Assembly: GCA_035373625.1 (NCBI GenBank)
Contig: DAOSNS010000022.1
Coordinates: 11,036 to 75,035 of the forward strand
Direction: 5' to 3'
DNA: 64,000 nt
Source: DSWT01 sp035373625
GTDB lineage: Bacteria > Chloroflexota > Anaerolineae > B4-G1 > SLSP01
Shown here: positions 27,501-35,444 of the stretch, piece by piece
Layout of the letters: each line of letters opens with the position of its first letter
Numbering within the stretch: the stretch's first letter is position 1
Program-made: the position numbers and the translations under genes
The notes under the pieces: model-generated
Seen by the model: the letters and a program-made list of their open reading frames with translations, nothing else
Databases searched by the model: none
What the model was told of the DNA's origin: nothing

Positions 27501-30078
27501 ACAGCAGTTTGTGGAAGTCGCTCACACCGCAGAGGTGCCGCTTGTCCCCCCGTACTTTACTTTCCCGGCTGCTGGTAGCACTGCTCATATATGTCCCGGG
27601 CCTCTGGAACTGGAGGGGCTGGCGCAACCCAATACTACGGTAGAGTATTCTATTTTCGAAATTCCTCAGGGAACGCGACCCGTACAAGGCTCCTATTTTA
27701 ATATCCCGCTCACTATCCCGTATGGCGATGGGGCATTTTCCGTTGAGGCGCGAACTGTGTATTCGTTATCCGAATCCGGTATTTTGACCAGCGAGCTTTC
27801 TGAAAACATTTCTCTGTGGGTTCACTCAAACCAGGGCTGGGATCCGCTACAGTCTGCATGGAATGGCCAGGTGAAGGATGGACCGAACGCAGGGCAAACG
27901 ATGAGTTTTTCCTTCCGCGATTGGCGTGGCCATTATGTAACCAATGGTTGGGAGATCCCCGGCGTCTATGGTTTCTGGGACACCACTTTGTGGTTGCGGC
28001 TCTGTCCCTGCCCAGATCCCGTGAAACAGGAGCGCGAAGCAACGGTCATTGCCGATGGCGTCAAATACGGCCCCCAGAAGGCCGACGGCGAGTATGCCAC
28101 GTTCCAAATCGGGTTAGCGCACCTGGGCGTACAGATCCAGACCGTCTGTAAAGATAAAGAGACCGAAGAAGAGGTGTCCGGCACGGCGACCCAGGATCAA
28201 GGCGACGTACTGATTGACCCCGACGGCTTTGTCTTCGACATTGACCGGGGCGGGGATTACTCTGGTGCGGGCGGGATGTTCAATCCGGTGCAAGCCATCT
28301 CCGGCGTCACCGTCACCGCCTACGTCTCTGCGCCACGGCACGGCGGTTGGATGCTGTGGCCGGCGCACGTCTATAGCCAGACCAACCCGCAGGTGACGGA
28401 CGCCACGTATCCTGATGGCATCACCACCACCGGTTACTTTGCTTTCTTCACCCCGCCGGGACTGTATTACCTGAAAGTAGAAGGCCTCCCGGCGGATGCT
28501 GCGCATCCGCAGTACCAGGAATGGCGCAGCCCGGTCATCACGGTCACGAATCAAATCGTCCACGTGAACGTGCCGTATACTCCGTGGACCGATGCCGCCG
28601 CACCCTACCCGGTGCTGGTGATGGCAGAAATGATTACGCCGACCGTCTTGACCATTCCGGTGGGCAGTACGGTGGAATGGCGCTCCGAAATCACGACCAC
28701 CGCCACGTTCAGCGATTACGTGCAGTTGACGGAAAACCCCACGCTGCGCGTCAAGAGCGCGCGCGACCCGCTGGCCGACACGCGCGCCTTCGACGCCGGC
28801 TATCTGGAACCGGGGCGGGTGTATCGGCGGCAGTTCAAATGGCCGGGCGTGTATCCCTACACGGATGGCGCGGGACATACCGGCGTGATTGTAGTGCAGG
28901 GCGCTGCGCCGCCGCTGACGGTTGACCTGGGCGGGCCGGCCACGGGCTACGTGGGCGAGCCGTTGACCTTTGCCGCGAGCGTCGCGCCGCCGACTGCTAC
29001 GCTGCCCATCACCTACACATGGCGAACGGCGGGTGGCGAATGGCAAAATGTGCGACACGCGCTATCCGATACGGCAACGTTCACCTGGACAGCGGCGGGG
29101 GAGCAAGCCATCACCGTCACCGTGCAGAATCCCTACACCACCGCGACGGCGAGCCAGGCTGTGCTCATCAACCGCCGGCCGCAGACTATCACTTTCCCCG
29201 CGCTGGCCGATAAGCCCTACAACGCGCCGCCGTTCACCATCACTGCCACGGCTTCGTCGGGTCTGCCGGTGACGTTCACCGCGGACGGCGTGTGCAGCGT
29301 GCAAGCGATCACCGTCACGTTGACCGGCAGCGGTGTGTGTACCATCACGGCGCACCAGGCCGGCGATGCCGTCTACGCGCCCGCGCCGGACGTGATGCGC
29401 GCGTTCACCGTCGCGCCGCCGCCGTGCAATCCGCCGGCGAGTGTGCAAATCACCGGCCCGGCCACAACGACCGTGGGCGTCCCGACCATCTTCACCGCTA
29501 CTGTGACGCCGTTGACCATGACCGTGATCCTGCCGTTTACTTTCCCGCTGACGTATACGTGGCAAGCGACGAATTATGAATTACGAATTACGAATTACGG
29601 AAATAGTTTGCAAGACACAGCCGCCTTCACGTGGACGGCGGCAGGGACGCGGGTGGTCACGGTGACGGTGGCGAGTCCGTGCGGGACGACGGTGCAGGAT
29701 ACGGAGCTTATCACGGTAGCCGCTCCGCCGGTGCAGAATCGCCCGCCAGTGGCCGACGCCGGGCCGGACCAGACCGTCGCGCCGGGCGCGTTGGTCACGC
29801 TCGATGGCGCCGCCTCCAGCGACCCCGACGGCGACGCGCTGCTCTACCGCTGGCGGCAGACGGGCGGCGCGGCGGTGAGCTTTACGCCGACGCTGAGCCG
29901 CACGACGTTCCTCGCGGCGTCGCCGGGTGTGCTCACCTTCACGCTCACGGTGACAGATACCGGTGGGCTGGCGCACAGCGATAGCGTGGTCGTCACGGTG
30001 GAAAAGTATCGCATCTACCTGCCGTTGGTGTTGCGGAGCCAGTCAACGACTCATATCAAAAAGGAGATTGAACGATGA
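21559..30078 (+). CDS. Giant secreted multidomain surface protein (beta-helix, DUF11, PKD)
   Basis: About 2839 aa. AGGAGG lies 6 nt before the ATG at 21559; another ATG is at 21556. Signal peptide LGLSIILSLAALTGLGWVL. Order: a PKD-like domain (about 21770-21970); a right-handed beta-helix ending in DIDGDARPAGFGYDIGADE (to about 23560); DUF11; a second beta-helix (about 23940-25520); two to three DUF11 domains (to about 26660); an unassigned region; an Ig-like domain; a cupredoxin-like domain (about 28620-28900); PKD-like and MBG-like domains; and a final PKD with PPVADAGPDQTVAPGALVTL. The tail YRIYLPLVLRSQ is the YLPLV motif frequent at the ends of Chloroflexota exoproteins. Likely an adhesin or matrix protein. 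A heptamer repeat lies inside the coding region (29572-29600). Confidence 0.85.
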   Translation: MNSITRWWKPLPAGEKPASRYAWRLGLSIILSLAALTGLGWVLSRHAAPAFADSPPSAATLTRAPAGPLFPGAVVQFTAAATGTQPFTYTWTLNGASVGGNAPTWTYTFTDAGLYTVSVLITNTFGQDSAALLVPVRGCEARVASSGVIYPSAQAAIDAAPPGGVVQLAGACRGVTTRGGLQQTAYISKSLTLRGGYPGLGDWSASNPAAYPTLLDAQGGGRALAVIGPANVTVEGLTLTGGNANGLGGIESSNGGGGVYLSGATVTLTNCAVVTNVVTTAYGRGGGVAVNGGNVVIANSRIAYNRAADADDYSAEYGGGLYAFGGTVNVVNSTLSDNSTRYGGGAYLTQNGIFTFTDNVIAHNTLAWDGNGGGVYLAQGALHFAGNTVAANDKSGVVAQGDALWIADNTIRNQGEYALSLTGAGVTVQGNTLTANKQGVVINGSGLVAGNVISGCWGGTGLTLWGSAEQTAGQTFTVTGNLILHNTTTGDGGGVYARAYRVAFSNNVIAFNHANGNGSGLYLLPRGSGSGSDYTRYHYTLLHNTVNNNTGANGIYLRGPASFGPIQAELKNNLIANHAVGVDTGWDNDVTLMRTLWRNNTTDVTGAATRTGDLTGDPALAADGYHLSAGSAALDAGSPSAGLPWQDIDGDARPAGFGYDIGADEVAGPALQLTQTPSASRLAHGETVVYADTVNVAGGAVSGLVVTLTLPVEQQALAATSNRGTCVLVNGYGGGAVCTLGNTPAGTTVLLTVTAGMTTTPILPAAMPGALTATLTARAAQAANALSTPLAFQYCRANVNGVIYNTLQAAVDAAPTGALVKAAGYCDTFNARGSEIVYLTKTLTLRGGYTLANWETSDPAAQPTTLDGRLAGRGILIQGAGVAPTVEGLRIINGNGSGIFVGGQAAPILRGNTLEGNVAAYTPDGALPTTGAGAGGGICVSGAPNTQIIANTFRANRARYGGGLNVYQSNGVVVQNNQFLDNQAGQFGGGLEFNGSNVQALDNHFQGNAAGGILDFCGGGAIAATSGGPTLRGNTLAQNSAPYGGGMIFRNGGATATENVIANNAATEQGGGVYVEMYSAPVLSANTITSNTAKTGGGVYVDQSASSQSITLRYNRIGANRATGGNGGGVYISWRTYGELVGNAVTGNAATGDGGGLWVSGLGYDGRFTLHSNAVVGNHADGQGGGIYHGALYNGVWRHTTLGQNTSSDGAAVTLGPGSNPAVNWEYSVIYSQTVGVNQTGSSGGALNHTLWSGVATRTQGAALTTADDLTGEPRLRADGYHLALGSAAIDAAPDSTVATDIDAEPRPQGPYRDLGADEYRPQVALSLTKQRQGPGSVMGGTGISYTLTVANAPGGETTPDVVVTDTIAPAGAVAALSARAQNTPCTVNGAQVVCTLLNAPIGGAETFTVWVTPTTNYSGRLTNTAELVALDAVDSTPADNAAGPVVVTVTAPLPDVWITKAVAESYIAPGGTLHYTLTWGNRGLLPAANVVITDTLPADVTYQQASGNPTQNGQTLTWNVGPVAVGGGGVLTVTGAAGAGLPNWTPLVNRAGIRTSDAEPTLLNNQAVVTNTVSDTGGNEFWVSLTADKTRVTIDDTVNFEAQVTNEGETWASSHIEVAPDYGFAAIVPGSVRSVPAGATYDAANMKISLDVLLAPGESAYIYYTAKVEYCGFKEACGGVKHTVSAWAPGIPQPWRATRLLTIYCAALKAEVSAPRYFSVQSEDAAIVKVSYANLNVIDPDYGALGKPIHALLTLYNGNWAGKVKFVEALGFPPGIIHSDGAYITWDLGELAPGDTGEVRAVVDGSWTEMYAVRAKIEAFDPAEAHECDSTDNYPPDAQIYPMSLNFEKRLMTLTPHWEPDNKTLSLDVKYRLLYKYTNTHPAHPRISTLLVSDSWPQGFNLVRQYSWPRLAYSFQKVGSQLSLYWGDGQSVDLAVGDHGFIELTGKSDPNVLPEVPQPGFSWNNLALATFEIADDPEGEQQFVEVAHTAEVPLVPPYFTFPAAGSTAHICPGPLELEGLAQPNTTVEYSIFEIPQGTRPVQGSYFNIPLTIPYGDGAFSVEARTVYSLSESGILTSELSENISLWVHSNQGWDPLQSAWNGQVKDGPNAGQTMSFSFRDWRGHYVTNGWEIPGVYGFWDTTLWLRLCPCPDPVKQEREATVIADGVKYGPQKADGEYATFQIGLAHLGVQIQTVCKDKETEEEVSGTATQDQGDVLIDPDGFVFDIDRGGDYSGAGGMFNPVQAISGVTVTAYVSAPRHGGWMLWPAHVYSQTNPQVTDATYPDGITTTGYFAFFTPPGLYYLKVEGLPADAAHPQYQEWRSPVITVTNQIVHVNVPYTPWTDAAAPYPVLVMAEMITPTVLTIPVGSTVEWRSEITTTATFSDYVQLTENPTLRVKSARDPLADTRAFDAGYLEPGRVYRRQFKWPGVYPYTDGAGHTGVIVVQGAAPPLTVDLGGPATGYVGEPLTFAASVAPPTATLPITYTWRTAGGEWQNVRHALSDTATFTWTAAGEQAITVTVQNPYTTATASQAVLINRRPQTITFPALADKPYNAPPFTITATASSGLPVTFTADGVCSVQAITVTLTGSGVCTITAHQAGDAVYAPAPDVMRAFTVAPPPCNPPASVQITGPATTTVGVPTIFTATVTPLTMTVILPFTFPLTYTWQATNYELRITNYGNSLQDTAAFTWTAAGTRVVTVTVASPCGTTVQDTELITVAAPPVQNRPPVADAGPDQTVAPGALVTLDGAASSDPDGDALLYRWRQTGGAAVSFTPTLSRTTFLAASPGVLTFTLTVTDTGGLAHSDSVVVTVEKYRIYLPLVLRSQSTTHIKKEIER

Positions 30079-33000
30079 ACAAGATGATGCGAATTTGGCT
30101 TTTGGCGGCATTGGCGCTGGCGCTATTCACCCCTCAACCCACGCAAGCCAACGCCGGCGAGTACGTTTTCAGCGTCTCGCTGGGAACGTATGACGACATC
30201 AGCGACGACCCCGGCTACACCGTCAGCACGGCCACGGGAGACTTTACCCCCCAGGACATTTCCCTGCCCTTCACCTTCAAGTACGACAGCGTGGACTACA
30301 CCACCGGCCACATTTGCGCGAACGGCTGGCTGGAGATGGGACAGAGTTATACCGGCTGCTTCTATGGCAACAATCTGGCCAGCACCACGGTGAAGCCCAT
30401 CCTCGCGCCCTTGTGGGATGATCTGGCGGATGACGCCACCAGCGAAATCGGCTACATCACCCTGGGCAGCGCGCCCAATCGGATTTTCGTGGTGCAGTGG
30501 AAGGGCGTGCTGTGGCCGACCGGTTATGATTGGTCGCGCCAAAACTTTCAGGTGCGGCTGCACGAGACGACTAACGTTATCGAGTTCGTCTACGGCGCGA
30601 TGACCAATCCCCCCTATTCCTCATCGTCCGCTTCGATCGGGATTAACGACGCCACGGGCGGCAGCGGCCGCTTCCTCAGCGTGACGCCGGCGGCCGGGAC
30701 CGCCGACACCGTGAGCAGCACGACGGCCAACAATGACATCAAATCGGCGGAATACCTGCCCAGCGGCAAGACGTACACCTTCACCCCGCCGATCCCGGCG
30801 CCGCCGGGATGCGCGATTAACCCCGCGCCGGCCAACGGCGCGACCGACGTGCCGCTGGCCGCCAATCTGAGCTGGAGCGCCGGGACCGGGTCGCCGACCG
30901 GCTACAAGCTCTTCTTCGGGACGGACACCCCGCCCACGAATATCGTCAACGGGACCGACCTGGGCAACGTCACCACATACGACCCGGCAGCCGACCTGAC
31001 CGCCGAGACGCCTTACACCTGGCAGGTCGTCCCCTACAACGCCAACGGCGACGCGACCGGCTGCCCCATCTGGTCGTTCACCAGCGAGCCAACGCCGCTC
31101 AACGCCTTCCCCTATGAAGAGAGCTTCGAGAGCGGCGCGGGCGGCTGGACGAGCGGCGGGACGGGCAGCACCTGGGAACTGGGTGCGCCGGCCGATGACG
31201 TGATTGACAGCGCGTCCCACGGCAGCCGGGCCTGGACGACCGGCCTGACCGCCAACTACGCCCTGAACGAGCAGTCTTACGTGCGCAGCCCAGGCTTCGA
31301 CTTCTCCGGGCTGACCTCCCCCGCCGTGCTGCTGGATGTGTGGTGGGAGAGCGAATATGCTGCGGATGGGGCGGCGCTGCAATACTCGACCGACGGCGGC
31401 GTGACCTGGACCACCGTGGGCCAATACACCGACCCGCAAAACTGGTACAGATCGAACTCCGTGTACGCGCTGGATTGGGCCGGTAATTCGCACGGGTGGA
31501 CCGGCAACAATGACTACGGCAGCAAGGGCTGGCGCACCGCCGGGCACAGCCTGGCCGCGCTGGCCGGGCAGCGCAGCGTGCGCCTGCGCGTGGTCTTCGG
31601 CTCAGATTCTACGGGGACGGACGACGGCTTCGCCTTCGACCGTGTGCGCATCTTCGACGCCACCACTCCGCCGCCCTGCGCGACCGGCCTCGGTCCGGCC
31701 GACGGCGCGACCGATGTGCTGCTGAACGCGGCCCTGAAGTGGGACGGCAACAGCAGCAGCCTGGTGACCGGCTACTATATCAACTTTGGCACCGATGACC
31801 CGCCCACGAACCTGAGAAATCACGTGAACCTGGGCTCCGTCACGACCTACGACCCGCCGGGGTATATGGAGGCGATGACGACCCATCGCTGGCAAATCAT
31901 CCCCTACAACAGCGCCGGCGAGGCGACGGGTTGCCCGGTCTGGTCGTTTACCACCGGCAGTTCGACGACGCTGCTTGACGAAAGCTTCGACGGCGCCGCA
32001 TACCCCAGCGGTTGGGGCACCCTGCCGGGTGAGTGTACCTGGAGCTGGACCACGGCCGGCCTCACCCCGCCGCAGACACCCCACTCCCCGCGCTATGAGA
32101 ACCGCTTCAATTCCTACAGTTGCGACGCCGACGAGTACCGGCAACTGATGGCGCCCGCCCGGGACTTTAGCGCGGCCGGCGACTACGCCCTCCGCTTCTG
32201 GCTGTATCACGACGCCGACTACCCGGCGGCCCCTGACCGGATGCAGATTCAGGTCACGCTGGACAACGGCGCGACCGTCGCCGATGTCGGCGCGCCCATC
32301 CCGCGCTACGCCGCCACGACCGGCTGGGCGCAGCACGAGGTGGATCTCTCGGCCTACGCCGGCCAATCTTCCGTGCGGGTGGTCTTCAAGGGAATTTCGG
32401 GCAACGGCAACGATATGTTCCTGGACGATGTGCAGATCGTCCATTCCACCGCGGTCGCCGCGCCGAACTGCGCCGTCCTGCTCGCGCCGGCCGACGGCGC
32501 GACGGCTGTGCTGGTCAACGCTGATCTCGACTGGATGACCGGCGGCGGCGCGCCTTCCGGCTACCGCATCGCGCTGGGGACCGATAACCCGCCCACGGAC
32601 ATCGTCGCCAACACCGACCTGGGCAAAGTGACCTTCTACGACCACCCGACTAATCTGGCCGGCGAGACCACGCACTACTGGCAGGTCACGCCCTATAACA
32701 GCTACGGCGACGCGGTGGGCTGCCCGGTGTGGTCGTTCACCACCGGCGCGACCCCGCACAGCGTCTTCCCCTACGTCGAGGGCTTCGAGGGCGGCGCTGC
32801 CGGCTGGACGAGCGGCGGGGCCAACAGCAGTTGGGAACTGGGGACGCCCGCCGGCGATGTCATTCAGGGCGCAGCGGCCGGCAGCAACGCCTGGATGACC
32901 GGCCTGAGCGCGAAGTACGCCAACGATGAGCAATCCTACGTGCAAAGCCCGGCCTTCGACCTCTCCGGCCTGGCGCATCCCTACGTCAAGTTCGACCTGT

Positions 33001-34163
33001 GGTGGGACTCCGAGGGCGGCGCCGACGGCGCGCAGTTGCAGGCGAGCCTCGACGGCGGCCAGACCTGGGCGACGGTGGGCTACGGTGCCGCCGGTTTGAA
33101 CTGGTACAACGCCACGGTGGATGGGCTGCCGGGGTTGACGAACGACGGCTGGAGCGGGGCAGCGGCAGAGGATCTTATTTCCGGCCTGCACCAGGCCGGT
33201 CACGGCTGGCGCACTGCCCTGTATAGCCTGGAAGATTACGCCGGCGCGGGGCATGGGCTGCTGCGCTTCTTCTTCGGCACGGATGATGCGAATACTTACG
33301 ACGGTTTCGCGTTCGATAATTTTGAGATTCGCGCTGGCTGTGCCTGGACGGGCGCAGCCAGCGACGACTGGCACACCGCTGGCAACTGGGACTGCGGTCA
33401 CGTCCCCGGCGCAGACGAAATCGTCACCATCCCGGCGGTCGCGCCCCACGATCCCGTCATCCGCGCCGCCGCCGCGGCCTGGGCGGTGGGACTGGATGCG
33501 ATCTGGGGGAACGGGCGCACCCTCACCCTCGAGGGTGGCAGCCTGACGGTGGGCGACACCCTGATCAACCATAGCGTGCTGAGCCAAACGCAGCCCGTGA
33601 ACGGCGCGCCGGTCGCCTTTTTCGACACCGGCGGCTACGGCGGCTTGACGCTCGACCCCGGCGCGCAAGACCTGGGCGCAACCACCGTGCAGATTCGCGG
33701 CGACCAGGACTGCACCGCGGTTCCCGGTGAAACCATTCGCCGCTGCTTCGACGTCACGCCCGGCAACGCGCCGGGCAGCGGCGTCGCGCTCACCTTCTAC
33801 TTCAGCGCCGCCGACCTCCCTGCCGGGCAAAGTTGTGAGACGGTCGAAGTCTATCACTGGGACGGCGCGTGGAGCGACGCGCTCGCGCGCGACATGACCT
33901 ACGGGACCGATGGCCGCCAATGCGCCACAGAGCCGTATTCCATCCGCGTCACCGGCGTGACCAGCTTCTCACCTTTCGTCCTTCGCAGTGGCGGCAAGCC
34001 TACCGTCGTGGCTTTGCGCGGGTTCGCCGCACGAGGCGGACTGTGGGGCGGCGCCGCGCTGGCTGTTACCCTGGCGTGTGGCATCGTGCTTGCCCGGCGG
34101 CGGAAATATCACGCACATCTCACCGGGGGCGTTCACCTTCGCCTTCATCGCCATCGGCATTGA
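30075..34163 (+). CDS. Large secreted fibronectin-like/jelly-roll surface protein
   Basis: 1362 aa. The ATG overlaps the previous TGA (ATGA), so the genes are coupled. Signal peptide MRIWLLAALALALFTPQPTQ. An N-terminal beta domain (about residues 30-230) is followed by three copies of an Fn3-like module (PAPANGATDVPLAANLSWSA, GYKLFFGTDTPPTNIV, YTWQVVPYNANGDATGCPIW). These alternate with jelly-roll domains with the text FPYEESFESGAGGWTSGG and FAFDRVRIFD. A C-terminal hydrophobic anchor (GLWGGAALAVTLACGIVLAR then RRK) ends the natural protein. The final about 18 residues (YHAHLTGGVHLRLHRHRH) read out of frame into the YeiH remnant, so the original stop seems lost at the repeat junction. Confidence 0.8.
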   Translation: MNKMMRIWLLAALALALFTPQPTQANAGEYVFSVSLGTYDDISDDPGYTVSTATGDFTPQDISLPFTFKYDSVDYTTGHICANGWLEMGQSYTGCFYGNNLASTTVKPILAPLWDDLADDATSEIGYITLGSAPNRIFVVQWKGVLWPTGYDWSRQNFQVRLHETTNVIEFVYGAMTNPPYSSSSASIGINDATGGSGRFLSVTPAAGTADTVSSTTANNDIKSAEYLPSGKTYTFTPPIPAPPGCAINPAPANGATDVPLAANLSWSAGTGSPTGYKLFFGTDTPPTNIVNGTDLGNVTTYDPAADLTAETPYTWQVVPYNANGDATGCPIWSFTSEPTPLNAFPYEESFESGAGGWTSGGTGSTWELGAPADDVIDSASHGSRAWTTGLTANYALNEQSYVRSPGFDFSGLTSPAVLLDVWWESEYAADGAALQYSTDGGVTWTTVGQYTDPQNWYRSNSVYALDWAGNSHGWTGNNDYGSKGWRTAGHSLAALAGQRSVRLRVVFGSDSTGTDDGFAFDRVRIFDATTPPPCATGLGPADGATDVLLNAALKWDGNSSSLVTGYYINFGTDDPPTNLRNHVNLGSVTTYDPPGYMEAMTTHRWQIIPYNSAGEATGCPVWSFTTGSSTTLLDESFDGAAYPSGWGTLPGECTWSWTTAGLTPPQTPHSPRYENRFNSYSCDADEYRQLMAPARDFSAAGDYALRFWLYHDADYPAAPDRMQIQVTLDNGATVADVGAPIPRYAATTGWAQHEVDLSAYAGQSSVRVVFKGISGNGNDMFLDDVQIVHSTAVAAPNCAVLLAPADGATAVLVNADLDWMTGGGAPSGYRIALGTDNPPTDIVANTDLGKVTFYDHPTNLAGETTHYWQVTPYNSYGDAVGCPVWSFTTGATPHSVFPYVEGFEGGAAGWTSGGANSSWELGTPAGDVIQGAAAGSNAWMTGLSAKYANDEQSYVQSPAFDLSGLAHPYVKFDLWWDSEGGADGAQLQASLDGGQTWATVGYGAAGLNWYNATVDGLPGLTNDGWSGAAAEDLISGLHQAGHGWRTALYSLEDYAGAGHGLLRFFFGTDDANTYDGFAFDNFEIRAGCAWTGAASDDWHTAGNWDCGHVPGADEIVTIPAVAPHDPVIRAAAAAWAVGLDAIWGNGRTLTLEGGSLTVGDTLINHSVLSQTQPVNGAPVAFFDTGGYGGLTLDPGAQDLGATTVQIRGDQDCTAVPGETIRRCFDVTPGNAPGSGVALTFYFSAADLPAGQSCETVEVYHWDGAWSDALARDMTYGTDGRQCATEPYSIRVTGVTSFSPFVLRSGGKPTVVALRGFAARGGLWGGAALAVTLACGIVLARRRKYHAHLTGGVHLRLHRHRH

Positions 34164-34290
34164 CCTGGCGTTGGGCGATCTGCGCGGCCTGGGGTGGAAG
34201 CCGTTTTTCGTCTACATGGCGGCGACGGTCTTCAATACGCTCCTGGCGATGGGGGTGTCTTCGATCATTTTTGGCGTGTTGGGATTGTAG
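34126..34290 (+). pseudogene. YeiH-family (UPF0324) remnant, right fragment
   Basis: Reads GAFTFAFIAIGIDLALGDLR then GLGWKPFFVYMAATVFNTLL and AMGVSSIIFGVLGL, stop TAG. This is the C-terminal end of a YeiH-type permease. It overlaps the last codons of the 1362-aa gene in another frame. Joined at the shared 31 bp it continues the left fragment (17663-17780) in frame. Confidence 0.7.
34127..34157 (+). repeat. 31-bp direct repeat, right copy
   Basis: Identical to 17742-17772, 16,385 bp away, same orientation. Confidence 0.9.
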
Positions 34291-34370
34291 ATCCTCTGTT
34301 ACCTTTTTTACCGTACTACGACGAAATAAGTAGGTTTCTACATCTACTTAAGCAAAGGAGTTACTTGTCT

Positions 34371-35237
34371 ATGCGTTACGTATTGCGGTACCTATTAAGT
34401 CTGTTGTTGATCTTGATCTCCCTGAGCGCCTGTGCTACTCCAACTCCGAAGGCAGGGCTGCCTAACCCGGCCTCCGAGAACTGCATCAAACAAGGCGGAA
34501 CCCTCACAATCCAGAAACGCGGCGATGGCGGCGAATATGGTGTTTGTCTCTTCGAGGACAACCGGCAATGTGAGGAATGGGCTTTGCAGCGCGGTGATTG
34601 CCCGGTTGGCGGCGTCAAGATTACGGGCTACACCACGCAGGCCGCGCAATACTGCGCCATCACGGGCGGCGAGTATCAAATCACCGCCAATGGAAACACG
34701 GAGCAAGAGCAGGGGACTTGCACATTTAAGAACGGCCGAATGTGCAATGCCGGAGACTATTTCGCGGGGACATGCGACCCGAACACCGCGCCTGAAGCAT
34801 CGTACAGCGATCCCTTCGCCTATTGCGCCGCGGTCGGGACGGTGGATGCGCCGGATGCGCGCTACACCGGCGAAAAACTGCCGCAGTCTGTTCTGGACGG
34901 CCTGATTCGAGCCGGGGTTGTCACCGCCGATGCACCGTTGGAATTCCAACAACACGCCACGTGGCGATGTATGGATGGGAAGGTGTGGGCGTGCCATTTC
35001 GGGGCCAATATCCCTTGCCTGGATAAAGCAAACACCGATCAAACGCCGACCGCCGACATGAACAAGTTCTGCGAAGAGAATCCTGCGGCCGACAACATCC
35101 CGGCGGCCGTAACGGGACACACCACCGTCTATGAATGGAAATGCGCTTCGGGAAAACCGGAGGTCGTCAGGCAAGTGCTCAACACGGATGCGCAGGGGTA
35201 TCCGGTTGAGTTCTGGTACGAGTTATCTCCTCAATAG
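34371..35237 (+). CDS. DUF333-containing lipoprotein
   Basis: 288 aa from the ATG at 34371 (AAAGGAG 10 nt upstream). Signal peptide with lipobox LSAC (YLLSLLLILISLSAC). Two DUF333-type units follow: ASENCIKQGGTLTIQKRGDG with GVCLFEDNRQCEEWALQRGD C, and AAQYCAITGGEYQ with GTCTFKNGRMCNAGDYFAGTC. The C-terminal part is Cys-containing and unassigned. DUF333 proteins are small extracytoplasmic Cys-rich proteins of unknown function, sometimes called hemolysin-like without good evidence. The longer open frame overlaps the YeiH remnant and is not used. Confidence 0.8.
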   Translation: MRYVLRYLLSLLLILISLSACATPTPKAGLPNPASENCIKQGGTLTIQKRGDGGEYGVCLFEDNRQCEEWALQRGDCPVGGVKITGYTTQAAQYCAITGGEYQITANGNTEQEQGTCTFKNGRMCNAGDYFAGTCDPNTAPEASYSDPFAYCAAVGTVDAPDARYTGEKLPQSVLDGLIRAGVVTADAPLEFQQHATWRCMDGKVWACHFGANIPCLDKANTDQTPTADMNKFCEENPAADNIPAAVTGHTTVYEWKCASGKPEVVRQVLNTDAQGYPVEFWYELSPQ

Positions 35238-35254
35238 CATTGCAATTTAAGACC

Positions 35255-35294
35255 GGCGCGACACACTTTAAGAAGCGTGTCGCGCCTTCCTTTG
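35255..35294 (+). terminator. Terminator after the DUF333 lipoprotein
   Basis: A 12-bp stem with one mismatch (GGCGCGACACAC 35255-35266 with GCGTGTCGCGCC 35275-35286), then TTCCTTT. Confidence 0.8.
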
Positions 35295-35375
35295 CGTTGA
35301 TTCGCAACTTACCTGGCCGGGTGCAACATAGCCCAATGCTTCAGCAGCCGTCATGATCCGGGCTTCTGCGAATAG

Positions 35376-35404
35376 TTGACAAAATTACACAACTATTATA
35401 TAAT
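35376..35404 (+). promoter_or_regulatory. Promoter of the Rrf2 gene
   Basis: TTGACA (35376-35381) and TATAAT (35399-35404) at exactly 17 bp: a perfect consensus promoter. The spacer and flank are AT-rich and could hold an Rrf2-type operator for self-control. Confidence 0.75.
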
Positions 35405-35444
35405 TCCGGTAGATACAAGACAAACTCAGACAGGAGCCGAGTTG

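Noticed and set aside
31602..33920. 772-codon open frame on the minus strand
   Set aside because: Antisense shadow of the 1362-aa surface protein; no ribosome site and no recognisable domain.
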